Of a stretch of DNA of 64,000 nt, positions 1 to 7,494 are shown piece after piece. Made by a program: the position numbers and the translations under genes. The DNA lies in contig NZ_SACK01000002.1 in assembly GCF_004005815.1 (NCBI RefSeq), positions 930,001 through 994,000 of the forward strand. Direction: 5' to 3'. The first letter of the stretch is position 1; every line of letters begins with the position of its first letter. Source of the DNA: Mucilaginibacter limnophilus (lineage in GTDB: Bacteria; Bacteroidota; Bacteroidia; Sphingobacteriales; Sphingobacteriaceae). Below the pieces are notes generated by a model. It did no database searches. It saw nothing but the letters and a program-made list of their open reading frames with translations, and was not told the DNA's origin.

Positions 1-591
1 GTCAATATAATCGCGGTATTCCTGCTGAAAGGTGCGCCAGTCAAACTCATCGGCCGTATCAGGCAGCGTGCGGCTGTAGCCCTGCCAGGCAGCAATTTTA
101 TTGTACACCTCGTTGCGACCTTTCTGACTACTAAACGCAAGCTGAAAAATGTATAGGATGTACAGCCGTTCTTTATAATCGCTCACATCATAACCGTACA
201 AAGCAGCGATATCAAACAGCAGCTTTATTTTTATACCAATAAGTATCGGAAAATCGGCCAACCCCATCAATATGCCGCCCGCGCCGGTAATGGCTCCTTC
301 CACCGAGGCGGTTTTTTGGTAAAACTCAATTTGCTGCCTAACCCGTGCTTCCCGAAGTTCTAACGATGCATCGGTTAACGGAGCAGTAGTGGTATACCTT
401 GCGCCAAATAATACACCCTTCACCATTTTTTCAATAGCGACAGTAATGGCATTATGTACCTTTTCAGGGATAATCCCATTGATCTTGTCCTGCACGCCTT
501 TCGCTATACGGCTGCCCAGCGATGGCTTTTGCTGCATACGGCGTTGCCAAAATTGTAGCTGTATGTGGGCTTGCTGTTCGTAGGTGTCCAT
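1..591 (-). CDS. EcsC family protein (3' part beyond window edge)
   Basis: Reading the minus strand from an ATG at 591 gives an open frame of 197 codons that runs off the left edge. It begins MDTYEQQAHIQLQFWQRRMQ. It has the features I associate with EcsC-family proteins: a basic helical N-terminus, a Gly-rich hydrophobic stretch (GAITGAGGILMGLADFPIL), and the later KIKLLFDIAALYGYD and ERLYILYIFQLAFSS segments. The family was named after Bacillus EcsC and its biochemical role is unclear; the hydrophobic segments suggest membrane association. The C-terminus is not visible. The family call rests on motif memory only. Confidence 0.7.
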   Translation of the reverse strand, partial: MDTYEQQAHIQLQFWQRRMQQKPSLGSRIAKGVQDKINGIIPEKVHNAITVAIEKMVKGVLFGARYTTTAPLTDASLELREARVRQQIEFYQKTASVEGAITGAGGILMGLADFPILIGIKIKLLFDIAALYGYDVSDYKERLYILYIFQLAFSSQKGRNEVYNKIAAWQGYSRTLPDTADEFDWRTFQQEYRDYID

Positions 592-624
592 AGGTTATCA
601 AATACACAGATAGACAATAGGTAT

Positions 625-1002
625 TTATGATAAACTGTTCTTAGATATTAGCCGGCAAAATGCTTTTCTTTCACCGTTTTCATTATTAAATGTGATATCT
701 GTAATGCCAAAATATGTTTTTACCCGTTGAATATCGTTTTTGTTAACAAAAGTCTTTTTCCGACCTAAATCTCGAAATACTAAATCATTCGAAACGGGGT
801 CTAAAAATAGCTCTTGCAGATGATAGTATCTCAATACACCAGCCACATGAAAGTGGATGAATGCAAACGATAAATAAACTAACCAGAAAAAAACTTCCCC
901 TGAAAAAATCACAATTAAAAATGTACAGATGTGAACCAGTATAACCATGGTTGGAAACAGCGTTGCCAATATATAAGTATCGTCTTTGGTTAATTTTATC
1001 AT
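625..1002 (-). CDS. Small two-TM hypothetical protein
   Basis: The frame is open from 1041, but the ATG at 1002 (protein starting MIKLTKDDTYIL) is the more natural start because the preceding residues do not resemble a leader. About 125 aa. Two adjacent hydrophobic segments (around residues 12-30 and 38-58) are followed by a soluble tail with beta-rich spacing (LFLDPVSNDLVFRDLGRKK, then DIQRVKTYFGITDITFNN). This resembles the arrangement of small proteins with a membrane hairpin and a PH-like domain, but I do not recognise a named family. The gene is isolated between the EcsC-like gene and the divergent secreted protein at 1121. Confidence 0.55.
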   Translation of the reverse strand: MIKLTKDDTYILATLFPTMVILVHICTFLIVIFSGEVFFWLVYLSFAFIHFHVAGVLRYYHLQELFLDPVSNDLVFRDLGRKKTFVNKNDIQRVKTYFGITDITFNNENGERKAFCRLISKNSLS

Positions 1003-1066
1003 ACAAGTGAAAGGCTTTGTAACAAATATATAAATAAGCAATTACCAAATAATTCACATACTTATA

Positions 1067-1076
1067 TGTTCATACA
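1067..1076. promoter_or_regulatory. Degenerate GntR-type operator upstream of the 1121 gene
   Basis: TGTTCATACA matches 8 of 10 positions of the TGTATATACA core seen at 16762-16775 and 35439-35454. Its centre lies about 20 nt upstream of a TACATTTA element (1092-1099) that fits the Bacteroidota -7 box TAnnTTTG in all but the last base. The same spacing is seen at the 29706 and 35439 sites, which is why I keep this weaker site. Confidence 0.4.
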
Positions 1077-1120
1077 TTACAATAAATATACTACATTTAA
1101 CCAATCAATTAACCTGAATA

Positions 1121-2302
1121 ATGAAATCCAGCAAATTTGTAATTGTCCTGCTTTTATGCGGAATTAGCAGCGGTACCGCTCTCGCACAAAATACTGATCT
1201 CACAACACTCAACTTCACAGTTGAAGAAGCGCCCGAATGGACAGCCTTATTCAAGCGTACGTCCGGCTGGTTTGGCGCTGACGGCGTGTATTCTATTCCG
1301 CTTAACGGGAGCGACAAACCCGGAAACAATACAAAAACTTTGCTGCTGTTCAGCGATACCATGATTGGGGAGATAAAGGATGGTAAACCCCAGCCGGGTT
1401 ATACCATGGTGAACAATACTAATGCCTTTATTTCCGGTGAGCCAAAACCTGAGAATATTAAATTTAACTACCCGGTAGCTATAAACGGCAAGCCACTTAC
1501 AACATTCATTCCTAATACACCAAACACTCAGAAAGGCGAATATTACTGGCTGGGCGATGGTTTTGTGAACGAGACAAACGGTAAAGTTTATATTCATGCT
1601 TATCGTGTACGTAACGACAAGCCTGAAGACGTTTGGGCTTTTGAAGAAAAAGGTACTACGTTAATATCATTCCCGAAAAACAGCCAGCCGCCGTTTAAAG
1701 ATCAAAAACAAATGGATACGCCTTTCTTTATCGAGGGCAAAACTCCAACCGATTACGGTGTGTTGGGTTCAGCGGTGTTTGTAAATACAGAAAAGGCAGG
1801 TGCGCCCGCACCCGATGGCCATATATATGTTTACGGTACCCGTACCAAAAACAAAACCCTGCTTGTAGCGCGTGTACAGCCGAAAGACTATGAAGATTTT
1901 ACCAAATGGCGCTACTGGGATGGTACTGCCTGGAACACCGATATCAATAAAATTGCTGATGTTACCGACCGTGTATCGCACGAGTTAAGCGTTACACCAT
2001 TAGCCGATGGGCGTTATATACTGATCTTTCAGGAAGACGGTATTGGCAATAACGTTTCAGCGCGGTTAAGTACAACGCCTTACGGCCCGTTTGGTCCGGT
2101 GATAAAGTTGTATGAAACAACTGTAAATAAAGAGAACAAAAACTTTTTACCATACAACGCCAAGGCGCATCCAAACCTGTCAAAGCCCGGGGAACTGCTT
2201 GTGAGTTATAACGTGATATCGTTTGATTTTTATAACGATATGAAAATCTATCCGCAGCACTACCGTCCAAGGTTTGTCAGGTTGAAATTTGGCGATAAGT
2301 AA
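1121..2302 (+). CDS. Secreted DUF5005-like protein, paralog 1
   Basis: 393 aa with a type I signal peptide (hydrophobic core then TALAQN). It shares with three other proteins in this window (20823, 22040, 28473) the ordered motifs EAPEWTALF, SGWFGADGVYSIPL, FSDTMIGEI, MVNNT, GEYYWLGDGF, ARVQPKDYEDF, HELSVTPLADGRY, TPYGPFGPV and YNAKAHPNLSKPGELLVSYN. Repeated YGPFGP-type and D/W-rich blocks suggest a five-bladed beta-propeller as in GH43/GH183-like folds. The closest family I can recall is DUF5005/DUF4185; DUF4185 members include endo-D-arabinanases (GH183). Enzymatic activity here is inference. It is separated from its paralogs by 13 kb but carries a weak copy of their operator. Confidence 0.75.
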   Translation: MKSSKFVIVLLLCGISSGTALAQNTDLTTLNFTVEEAPEWTALFKRTSGWFGADGVYSIPLNGSDKPGNNTKTLLLFSDTMIGEIKDGKPQPGYTMVNNTNAFISGEPKPENIKFNYPVAINGKPLTTFIPNTPNTQKGEYYWLGDGFVNETNGKVYIHAYRVRNDKPEDVWAFEEKGTTLISFPKNSQPPFKDQKQMDTPFFIEGKTPTDYGVLGSAVFVNTEKAGAPAPDGHIYVYGTRTKNKTLLVARVQPKDYEDFTKWRYWDGTAWNTDINKIADVTDRVSHELSVTPLADGRYILIFQEDGIGNNVSARLSTTPYGPFGPVIKLYETTVNKENKNFLPYNAKAHPNLSKPGELLVSYNVISFDFYNDMKIYPQHYRPRFVRLKFGDK

Positions 2303-2306
2303 TAAA

Positions 2307-2333
2307 AAAGGCTTCAGAAATTCTGAAGCCTTT
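2307..2333. terminator. Bidirectional terminator
   Basis: AAAGGCTTCAGAA and its exact complement TTCTGAAGCCTTT are separated by one base. The stem is flanked by an A-run on the left and a T-rich tail on the right, between the convergent genes ending at 2302 and 2355. It can serve both strands. Confidence 0.85.
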
Positions 2334-2354
2334 GATTTAACAGGATTTCTCTTG

Positions 2355-2987
2355 TTAAAGGATATAATAAATGCTTAGGTTGAGAGAATTTATGAAGCTG
2401 ATGCCAAAGGTATTTGATGAAGCAGGCTGATACCCGGTGGTTTTTTGGTGACTGTACGATACATTGCCAATGCCTGAAGCCAAACCGAGGTTTTTTACAG
2501 GGAAATAAACAAAATCGAGCCGGATGCCGCCGCTGATCTCTTTTATATTTTGTGTTTGCTCCGGATAGTTTACGTATTTGTTTTTGCTTTTGGAGTATGC
2601 CAACGAAGGCCCTGTGCGAACGCCTATTTTATCATTAAACAAAAAGTACTTACGTAAAAAAATATTACTGAAATATGAGTCGCTCTTTAGGTTGTATCCG
2701 TTAGGTGTGTTGGTAACTTCATTATTGCCATAACCATAGCCGGCGCTTAATCCTAAGTCAAGCTTGTCCGCAATAAAATAGCTGTAACTCGCAGCTATGT
2801 TGTATTGATTAGATTTAGTTTTGGCTTCAACTGTTACGTTGTTTTGAAAATCAAAATCGGTTCTTTCGCCGTTTGTGGTCGATGCGCCAAAAGATAAGCC
2901 AAGGTGTTGCTGCCCTTTTTCGGTTTGGGCATAAGAAGCCTGTACAGCGATGCCGCAAAGCAGCATCACAACAAAGAATTTTGTCAT
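2355..2987 (-). CDS. Outer-membrane beta-barrel protein
   Basis: 210 aa with a signal peptide (MTKFFVVMLLCGIAVQASYAQ). The mature part begins with GLSFGAS, a typical first barrel strand, followed by alternating hydrophobic/polar strands (YNIAASYSYFIADKLDLGLSAGYGYG, YFSNIFLRKYFLFNDKIGVRTG). It ends in the aromatic-containing strand LSIYYIL expected for BAM-recognised porin-like proteins. It resembles the small OmpW-like/OMP_b-brl barrels common in Sphingobacteriaceae. Function unknown; probably a monocistronic gene ending at the terminator at 2307-2333. Confidence 0.75.
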   Translation of the reverse strand: MTKFFVVMLLCGIAVQASYAQTEKGQQHLGLSFGASTTNGERTDFDFQNNVTVEAKTKSNQYNIAASYSYFIADKLDLGLSAGYGYGNNEVTNTPNGYNLKSDSYFSNIFLRKYFLFNDKIGVRTGPSLAYSKSKNKYVNYPEQTQNIKEISGGIRLDFVYFPVKNLGLASGIGNVSYSHQKTTGYQPASSNTFGISFINSLNLSIYYIL

Positions 2988-3099
2988 AAAATAATTGTGT
3001 GTTTAAATTGAATAAATTGTGTTAAAAACGGCTTTATGACAGGAGAAGCTGTGGCAGGGTTTAATGCCTGAAAAAATAATTCAAAACTTAGAGGCTCTT

Positions 3100-3137
3100 A
3101 AATGACAAAAGCCCCGATTCCGGGGCTTTTGTCATTT
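3100..3137. terminator. Strong intrinsic terminator
   Basis: Perfect 17-bp stem (3100-3116 against 3121-3137) with an ATTC loop. It contains AAAAGCCCCG/CGGGGCTTTT and lies immediately 3' of the minus-strand gene 3150-3353. Confidence 0.9.
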
Positions 3138-3149
3138 GTTGTTCTCTTA

Positions 3150-3353
3150 TTAAATTAAAGGGGTTGCCAGTTCACTAATCAGAAAAATAGCAATCAGCGA
3201 AAGAAAGGTTAGAAAGGCATACATTTCAGACCGGAACTTACTGTTAAGTATTACAGAAATCCTTCCTGTGCCCATCACTCTGCAATATTTTTTATAGTTC
3301 ACAATTGCAGCTGCTCCTAACATAATAGGAATTAAAAATACAAGTACGCTCAT
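3150..3353 (-). CDS. Small two-TM membrane protein
   Basis: 67 aa: one hydrophobic segment at the N-terminus (LVFLIPIMLGAAAIVNY), a short basic loop with YKKYCRVMGTGRIS, and a second segment at the C-terminus (FLTFLSLIAIFLISELA). No family recognised. It is followed directly by its own strong terminator (3100-3137), which supports it as a real transcribed gene. Confidence 0.6.
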   Translation of the reverse strand: MSVLVFLIPIMLGAAAIVNYKKYCRVMGTGRISVILNSKFRSEMYAFLTFLSLIAIFLISELATPLI

Positions 3354-3483
3354 ATCTCATAGGTTATTTAATGAACGTATCTACAATTGAGTTTAAGATA
3401 TTGTTTTCGTAAGAAGAAATTAATCTTAATTTTTTTCTCTATTTACTGATTTATAGCACTTTATTTTAACTGTTATTTAACCG

Positions 3484-5253
3484 TTATTTTCCTTCTGCCT
3501 GCTTTTCCTGTGCCAGCATGGCTTCCTTAATATATTTTACCGGCGCGCTTCCGTAGCTTAAAAACTTTTCATTAAAATCTTTCAGGCGGTATTTATCGGC
3601 CATTTTCTTTTTGTACGCTTCACGTAGTTCTGTTATTTCTTTATAGCCCGTAAAATAACTTGTAAGCTGTACACTGCTAACCGTTACACGCGTCCATTTA
3701 CCCTCGGCTTCAGCTTGTTGCTGAAATGCTTCTTTAGTAAGCAGCTTAATCGCCTGCTCTTTGGTCATGTTACCTGCATGCACGTTATAATCTAGTATGG
3801 TATTGCAAACTGTACGTAAATTCCATTTGTACCATATCAGTTTCATTTCGGGGGCGTTGTTGCCATATCCTGCGTCAAGCATCATTTCTTCGGTATATAC
3901 GGCCCATCCTTCTACCATAGCGCCATTGCCAAAAATTGATTTTATCATGCTCGGCGATTTGTTTGAATAAACCAGTTGTGCATAATGGCCTGGTATGGCT
4001 TCATGTATATTAAGTATCTGCAGGGTGTAATCATTGTATTCGCGCAGGTAGCTTTCGGCTTTATCTTTATCCCAGCCGCTTAGGCTGCCAACGTTGTAAT
4101 AGGTTTTCCCTGTTTTCTCGTACGGTCCCGGCGCTGATACTGACGCGCCTGCAACACCAGCCATGTAGGCAGGCTCTTTACGTACAACAAGCGGTTTCGA
4201 CGCATCGAGCGTAAGCAGTTCCTTTGCCTGTACAAATGCGCTAAGCTGGGGTATCTGTTTTTCTATAGCCGATTGAAATTGCTCGGGCGTGGTATGTTTT
4301 GTTGATATTTCGTTGATCACTTCGGCCACCATTTCCAGCGAATCAGCAGGCAGGGCTTTAGCGCCCATGTATTTAGGCCAAAGCTCACGACTGATTTTTA
4401 TCATTTGCTTATGAAGATATTTTTTACGCTCCATTGCTGCGTTAAACACCTGCTGGGCAGTGAATGACGATTGTATCTCATTCTCAAACTTTTCATCGTA
4501 TAATGATTTGCCAAGCCTGAAACTGCGTCCCTTATCACTTTTAATGGATTGCAGCCATGTTGTGAAATTTTTAATAGCAGTGGCCGCAAGCTGTGCCCTA
4601 TCGGTCATTTGCTTTTGTTGCGCTTCAGCTATACCGCTTTTTTTCAAGGAATCGGCAAAATCCTTTGAAAATATGTCGGCCCCACTGTTGAGCTGGTTAA
4701 TGGCCAGTTCGGTAAGTTCGGGTACAGGGTTTTTAACTTGTTTTTGCGCTTCTTTAAAATACTCGGGTACGCCTTCCATTTTCTGGTAAAAGCTGGTAAG
4801 GCGTTTTGAGAGCGGGGCGTAAGGTTCATTTAAAATGTAAGCGAATGTGCCTGATATGTTATAAGTGGTAGGATCCCATTCATATGCTTTAAGCTGCTCG
4901 AGCCGCCATTGCGACGCACGTAAGTAATTTTGCATCAGGTAATAGTCCATCCGGTTAGATTCCGACAGTTCATTCTCCGGGTAGCGGCTCAACGAATCAA
5001 GGTTTTGCTTGGCAAAGCTGATCAGTTTCTTTTTATAGTCAGACGGCATTACCAGCAAACTGTCGTTTTTATGATATCCCAGCGTTGTTGCCCAGTCGGG
5101 GTCTATCTCCCAAAGCTTTTCCAGAAAGGTCTGCTCATAAACGACGAAACTGTCGTTGTTTTTATCTTCAGGCTGCATCATTTCGCCCTCTTTTTTACAG
5201 CCTATCAGCATGGCCATGCCGGTAACAGCAGCAATCAGTAATTTTTTATACAC
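3484..5253 (-). CDS. DUF885 family lipoprotein (putative zinc peptidase)
   Basis: 589 aa. The N-terminus MYKKLLIAAVTGMAMLIGCK carries a lipobox (LIGC), so the protein is probably an acylated periplasmic or surface lipoprotein. The family-defining HEAIPGHYAQ motif (HExxPGHY) starts at His417 and is followed by EGWAVYTEEMM, the third metal-ligand region. DUF885 proteins are long helical proteins of about 550-600 aa with a gluzincin-like metal centre, so length and motif order fit a complete member. The substrate is unknown. It is divergent from the DinB-like gene at 5365 with about 110 bp between the starts. Confidence 0.88.
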   Translation of the reverse strand: MYKKLLIAAVTGMAMLIGCKKEGEMMQPEDKNNDSFVVYEQTFLEKLWEIDPDWATTLGYHKNDSLLVMPSDYKKKLISFAKQNLDSLSRYPENELSESNRMDYYLMQNYLRASQWRLEQLKAYEWDPTTYNISGTFAYILNEPYAPLSKRLTSFYQKMEGVPEYFKEAQKQVKNPVPELTELAINQLNSGADIFSKDFADSLKKSGIAEAQQKQMTDRAQLAATAIKNFTTWLQSIKSDKGRSFRLGKSLYDEKFENEIQSSFTAQQVFNAAMERKKYLHKQMIKISRELWPKYMGAKALPADSLEMVAEVINEISTKHTTPEQFQSAIEKQIPQLSAFVQAKELLTLDASKPLVVRKEPAYMAGVAGASVSAPGPYEKTGKTYYNVGSLSGWDKDKAESYLREYNDYTLQILNIHEAIPGHYAQLVYSNKSPSMIKSIFGNGAMVEGWAVYTEEMMLDAGYGNNAPEMKLIWYKWNLRTVCNTILDYNVHAGNMTKEQAIKLLTKEAFQQQAEAEGKWTRVTVSSVQLTSYFTGYKEITELREAYKKKMADKYRLKDFNEKFLSYGSAPVKYIKEAMLAQEKQAEGK

Positions 5254-5364
5254 AGCGCAATGTTTTTGTTTATGCCGATAAACTTAAGGCATTTAGCGCA
5301 AATAAAATATAGCGCAAAAAATTTCAACCCTATTGCGTTTGTATTGTTACGCTTAAAAAATGTT

Positions 5365-5838
5365 ATGGAAAATAATCAGGAATTATTAATAGCCGAGTTG
5401 GTTAAACTACTGCAGGGCGGTATGGCGCATGCTGGTTTTAAAGATGCTGTTGAAGGTCTGCCTGCCGATCTGCGTGGTGCAAAGCCAGAAAATGTACCGT
5501 ACAGCATTTGGCAACTGGTTGAACATATACGCATTGCACAATGGGACATGCTTGAATTCAGTCGTGACGCAAATCATAAATCACCAAAATGGCCTGATGA
5601 ATATTGGCCAGCTGAAACAGCACCTGCCGGTGAGGATGAATGGAACAAATCGCTTACCCAAATTGAAAATGATCTTGAAGCGTTTATCAGCCTGTTAAAA
5701 GAAGGCGACCTGTATAAACCGTTTCCTCATGGCGAAGGACAAACATTGCTGCGTGAAGCCCTACAAATAGCCGATCATACTTCGTATCATACCGGCGAAA
5801 TCATCGCGCTGCGCAGAATATTAGGGGCGTGGAAATGA
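5365..5838 (+). CDS. DinB family protein
   Basis: The frame is open from 5260, but the ATG at 5365 (MENNQELLIAELVKLLQGG) gives the usual DinB length of about 157 aa. The four-helix DinB/YfiT metal-binding fold is indicated by LVEHIRIAQWDMLEF and the late ADHTSYHTGEIIALRRILG, whose histidines would be metal ligands. DinB-like proteins are thiol-transferase-like or of unknown function. The gene is monocistronic and ends in a long imperfect inverted repeat shared with the convergent gene. Confidence 0.85.
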   Translation: MENNQELLIAELVKLLQGGMAHAGFKDAVEGLPADLRGAKPENVPYSIWQLVEHIRIAQWDMLEFSRDANHKSPKWPDEYWPAETAPAGEDEWNKSLTQIENDLEAFISLLKEGDLYKPFPHGEGQTLLREALQIADHTSYHTGEIIALRRILGAWK

Positions 5839-5852
5839 TTTAGCAAACACTA

Positions 5853-5987
5853 AGTTTTTGAAATTCTAAAATCTAAATCCTAAACTCTAAAGCATTTGAT
5901 TTATAACTAACAAATACAAATGTTAAGATTTAGTATTAGAGTTTAAGAATTAACATTTAGGATTAGCATTTAGAATTTCAAAAAACT
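5853..5987. repeat. Long imperfect inverted repeat between convergent genes
   Basis: AGTTTTTGAAATTCTAAA (5853-5870) is complementary to 5969-5987 with one extra A. The interior is built from degenerate CTAAA(T/C)C and TTTAG(A/G)(A/T)TT units in opposite orientations, so the whole 135 bp can fold into a hairpin. It separates the ends of the genes at 5838 and 5986 and may act as a bidirectional terminator. The right arm overlaps the last bases of the minus-strand gene. Confidence 0.6.
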
Positions 5988-7293
5988 ACTTTAATCCATT
6001 CACAAAGTTAACAATACCCGTAACCAGCTCGGGTTTGAGCGGCAGCGTAGGGTTACTATATGTGGCGGTATTTTGCTTTACATCGGCAGGTGCTTCTTTC
6101 AAAATATGATTCATGCCTGGAATGATGAGTAATTGCGCTTCTGACTTTGCTTTCTTCAACTTTTCTGCTTGTATGGTAGCTATTTGTATGTCTGTAGTGC
6201 CCTGAACAATAAGCACAGGTATTTTAAGTTTTTTCAGCTCCTTTGCCGGATCAAACCTGAACCACGACATGATATAAGTTTGTACCGATGGACGTGCCAG
6301 TGCGTACAATGCCGGATCTACATTTGGCGTAAGCTTACCTTTGCGCAAACTATCAACAATTCGTTTAAAACCATCAGCAATATATTTAGGCTGACTTTTC
6401 AGCTGCTCGGTAACTACTTTTTCAGCAGGTTCACCGGCGCCCGCTACTGATATAAATCCGGCAACTGAAGCATCACGGGCAGTAATCATGCCGATAAGTG
6501 ATCCTTCACTGTGGCCAAGTAATATCACTTTTGAAAATTCGCCTTTTTCAGTGATGTCGTTAGCAATACCAAGCGCGTCTTCAATCATATCGTCAATCCT
6601 TAATTCAACTTCTTTAGTGGTGCTAACGCTTTGGCCAACCAGGCGTTTATCATACCGTAAAGTAGCAATACCTTTTTTGCCCAGTTCATTAGCCAGCATG
6701 GCGTAAGTATTGGCATGAATGTTCATTTTGTCATTATTGCCATTACGGTCTGTAGGGCCGGAGCCGGCTATAATAATCACCAATGGTACTTTACCTGTAG
6801 CGTTTTTCGGTTTTACCAGCGAACCGGCAATACTGCCCGAAAGCGTTTTCAGTACGTAAGGTGTTTCGCTTAATAATGACGCATCAATTATTGATGCCGG
6901 CGCTTTTTGCTGATTTATCTCCGCCTCGTAAGGTTTAAGCAACAGACCCTGGTATTCGTTTTTATCGTTTACAGCTACGTTCAGTAAAAAAGTAGCTTTT
7001 TCAAAATTGGCTTTATATGATGATATGCGGTTCTCATTCTTCACAAACTCTGTGCTTACCAAGTTGCCTAACTGGTTGCGCAGTTGTATGGTGCTCGACT
7101 TGAATTGCTCAAGCGGCAGTGCGGCCTTCATTTGTGCACTGAAACGTGTAAATAAACTATCGGGCTGGCCTGAATTGTAGAAAAACATAAACCGTTTAAC
7201 AGCTTGTTTATCAGCCTCGGGTTCGGTTTGTGAAAAGGCATTCAATGAAAAAAATAATCCGAACGCTAAAACAGCGGTGCGCACAATATTCAT
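5986..7293 (-). CDS. Secreted alpha/beta hydrolase with N-terminal DUF3887-like domain
   Basis: The ATG at 7293 gives a signal peptide (MNIVRTAVLAFGLFFSLNAFSQ); the frame continues upstream to 7362 but without a leader. About 435 aa. Residues 25-130 resemble the DUF3887 alpha+beta domain often fused to hydrolases. The hydrolase domain shows an oxyanion region GSGPTDRNGNN, the nucleophile elbow GHSEGS with Ser262, an acidic residue in GTTDIQ and the catalytic His in PGMNHIL. Likely an exported esterase or peptidase-like enzyme; substrate unknown. It is divergent from the TonB-receptor-like gene at 7495. Confidence 0.85.
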   Translation of the reverse strand: MNIVRTAVLAFGLFFSLNAFSQTEPEADKQAVKRFMFFYNSGQPDSLFTRFSAQMKAALPLEQFKSSTIQLRNQLGNLVSTEFVKNENRISSYKANFEKATFLLNVAVNDKNEYQGLLLKPYEAEINQQKAPASIIDASLLSETPYVLKTLSGSIAGSLVKPKNATGKVPLVIIIAGSGPTDRNGNNDKMNIHANTYAMLANELGKKGIATLRYDKRLVGQSVSTTKEVELRIDDMIEDALGIANDITEKGEFSKVILLGHSEGSLIGMITARDASVAGFISVAGAGEPAEKVVTEQLKSQPKYIADGFKRIVDSLRKGKLTPNVDPALYALARPSVQTYIMSWFRFDPAKELKKLKIPVLIVQGTTDIQIATIQAEKLKKAKSEAQLLIIPGMNHILKEAPADVKQNTATYSNPTLPLKPELVTGIVNFVNGLK

Positions 7294-7494
7294 TATGTAT
7301 TTGTTTTGACCATAAAAGTAACAAATTAGGCGGCTTAAAGAATAACCCGTAGATAATTCCAACTGATGTTTTATTGCTTAAAAGGTAACTTTTGTTAATT
7401 TTAAAACGTTAAAAAGTGATTATATTTAGTTATCGGTGAATAATGTTGCTATATTGCGATACTTAAACCGATCCTTTTCTCCGTAGCTGCATTA

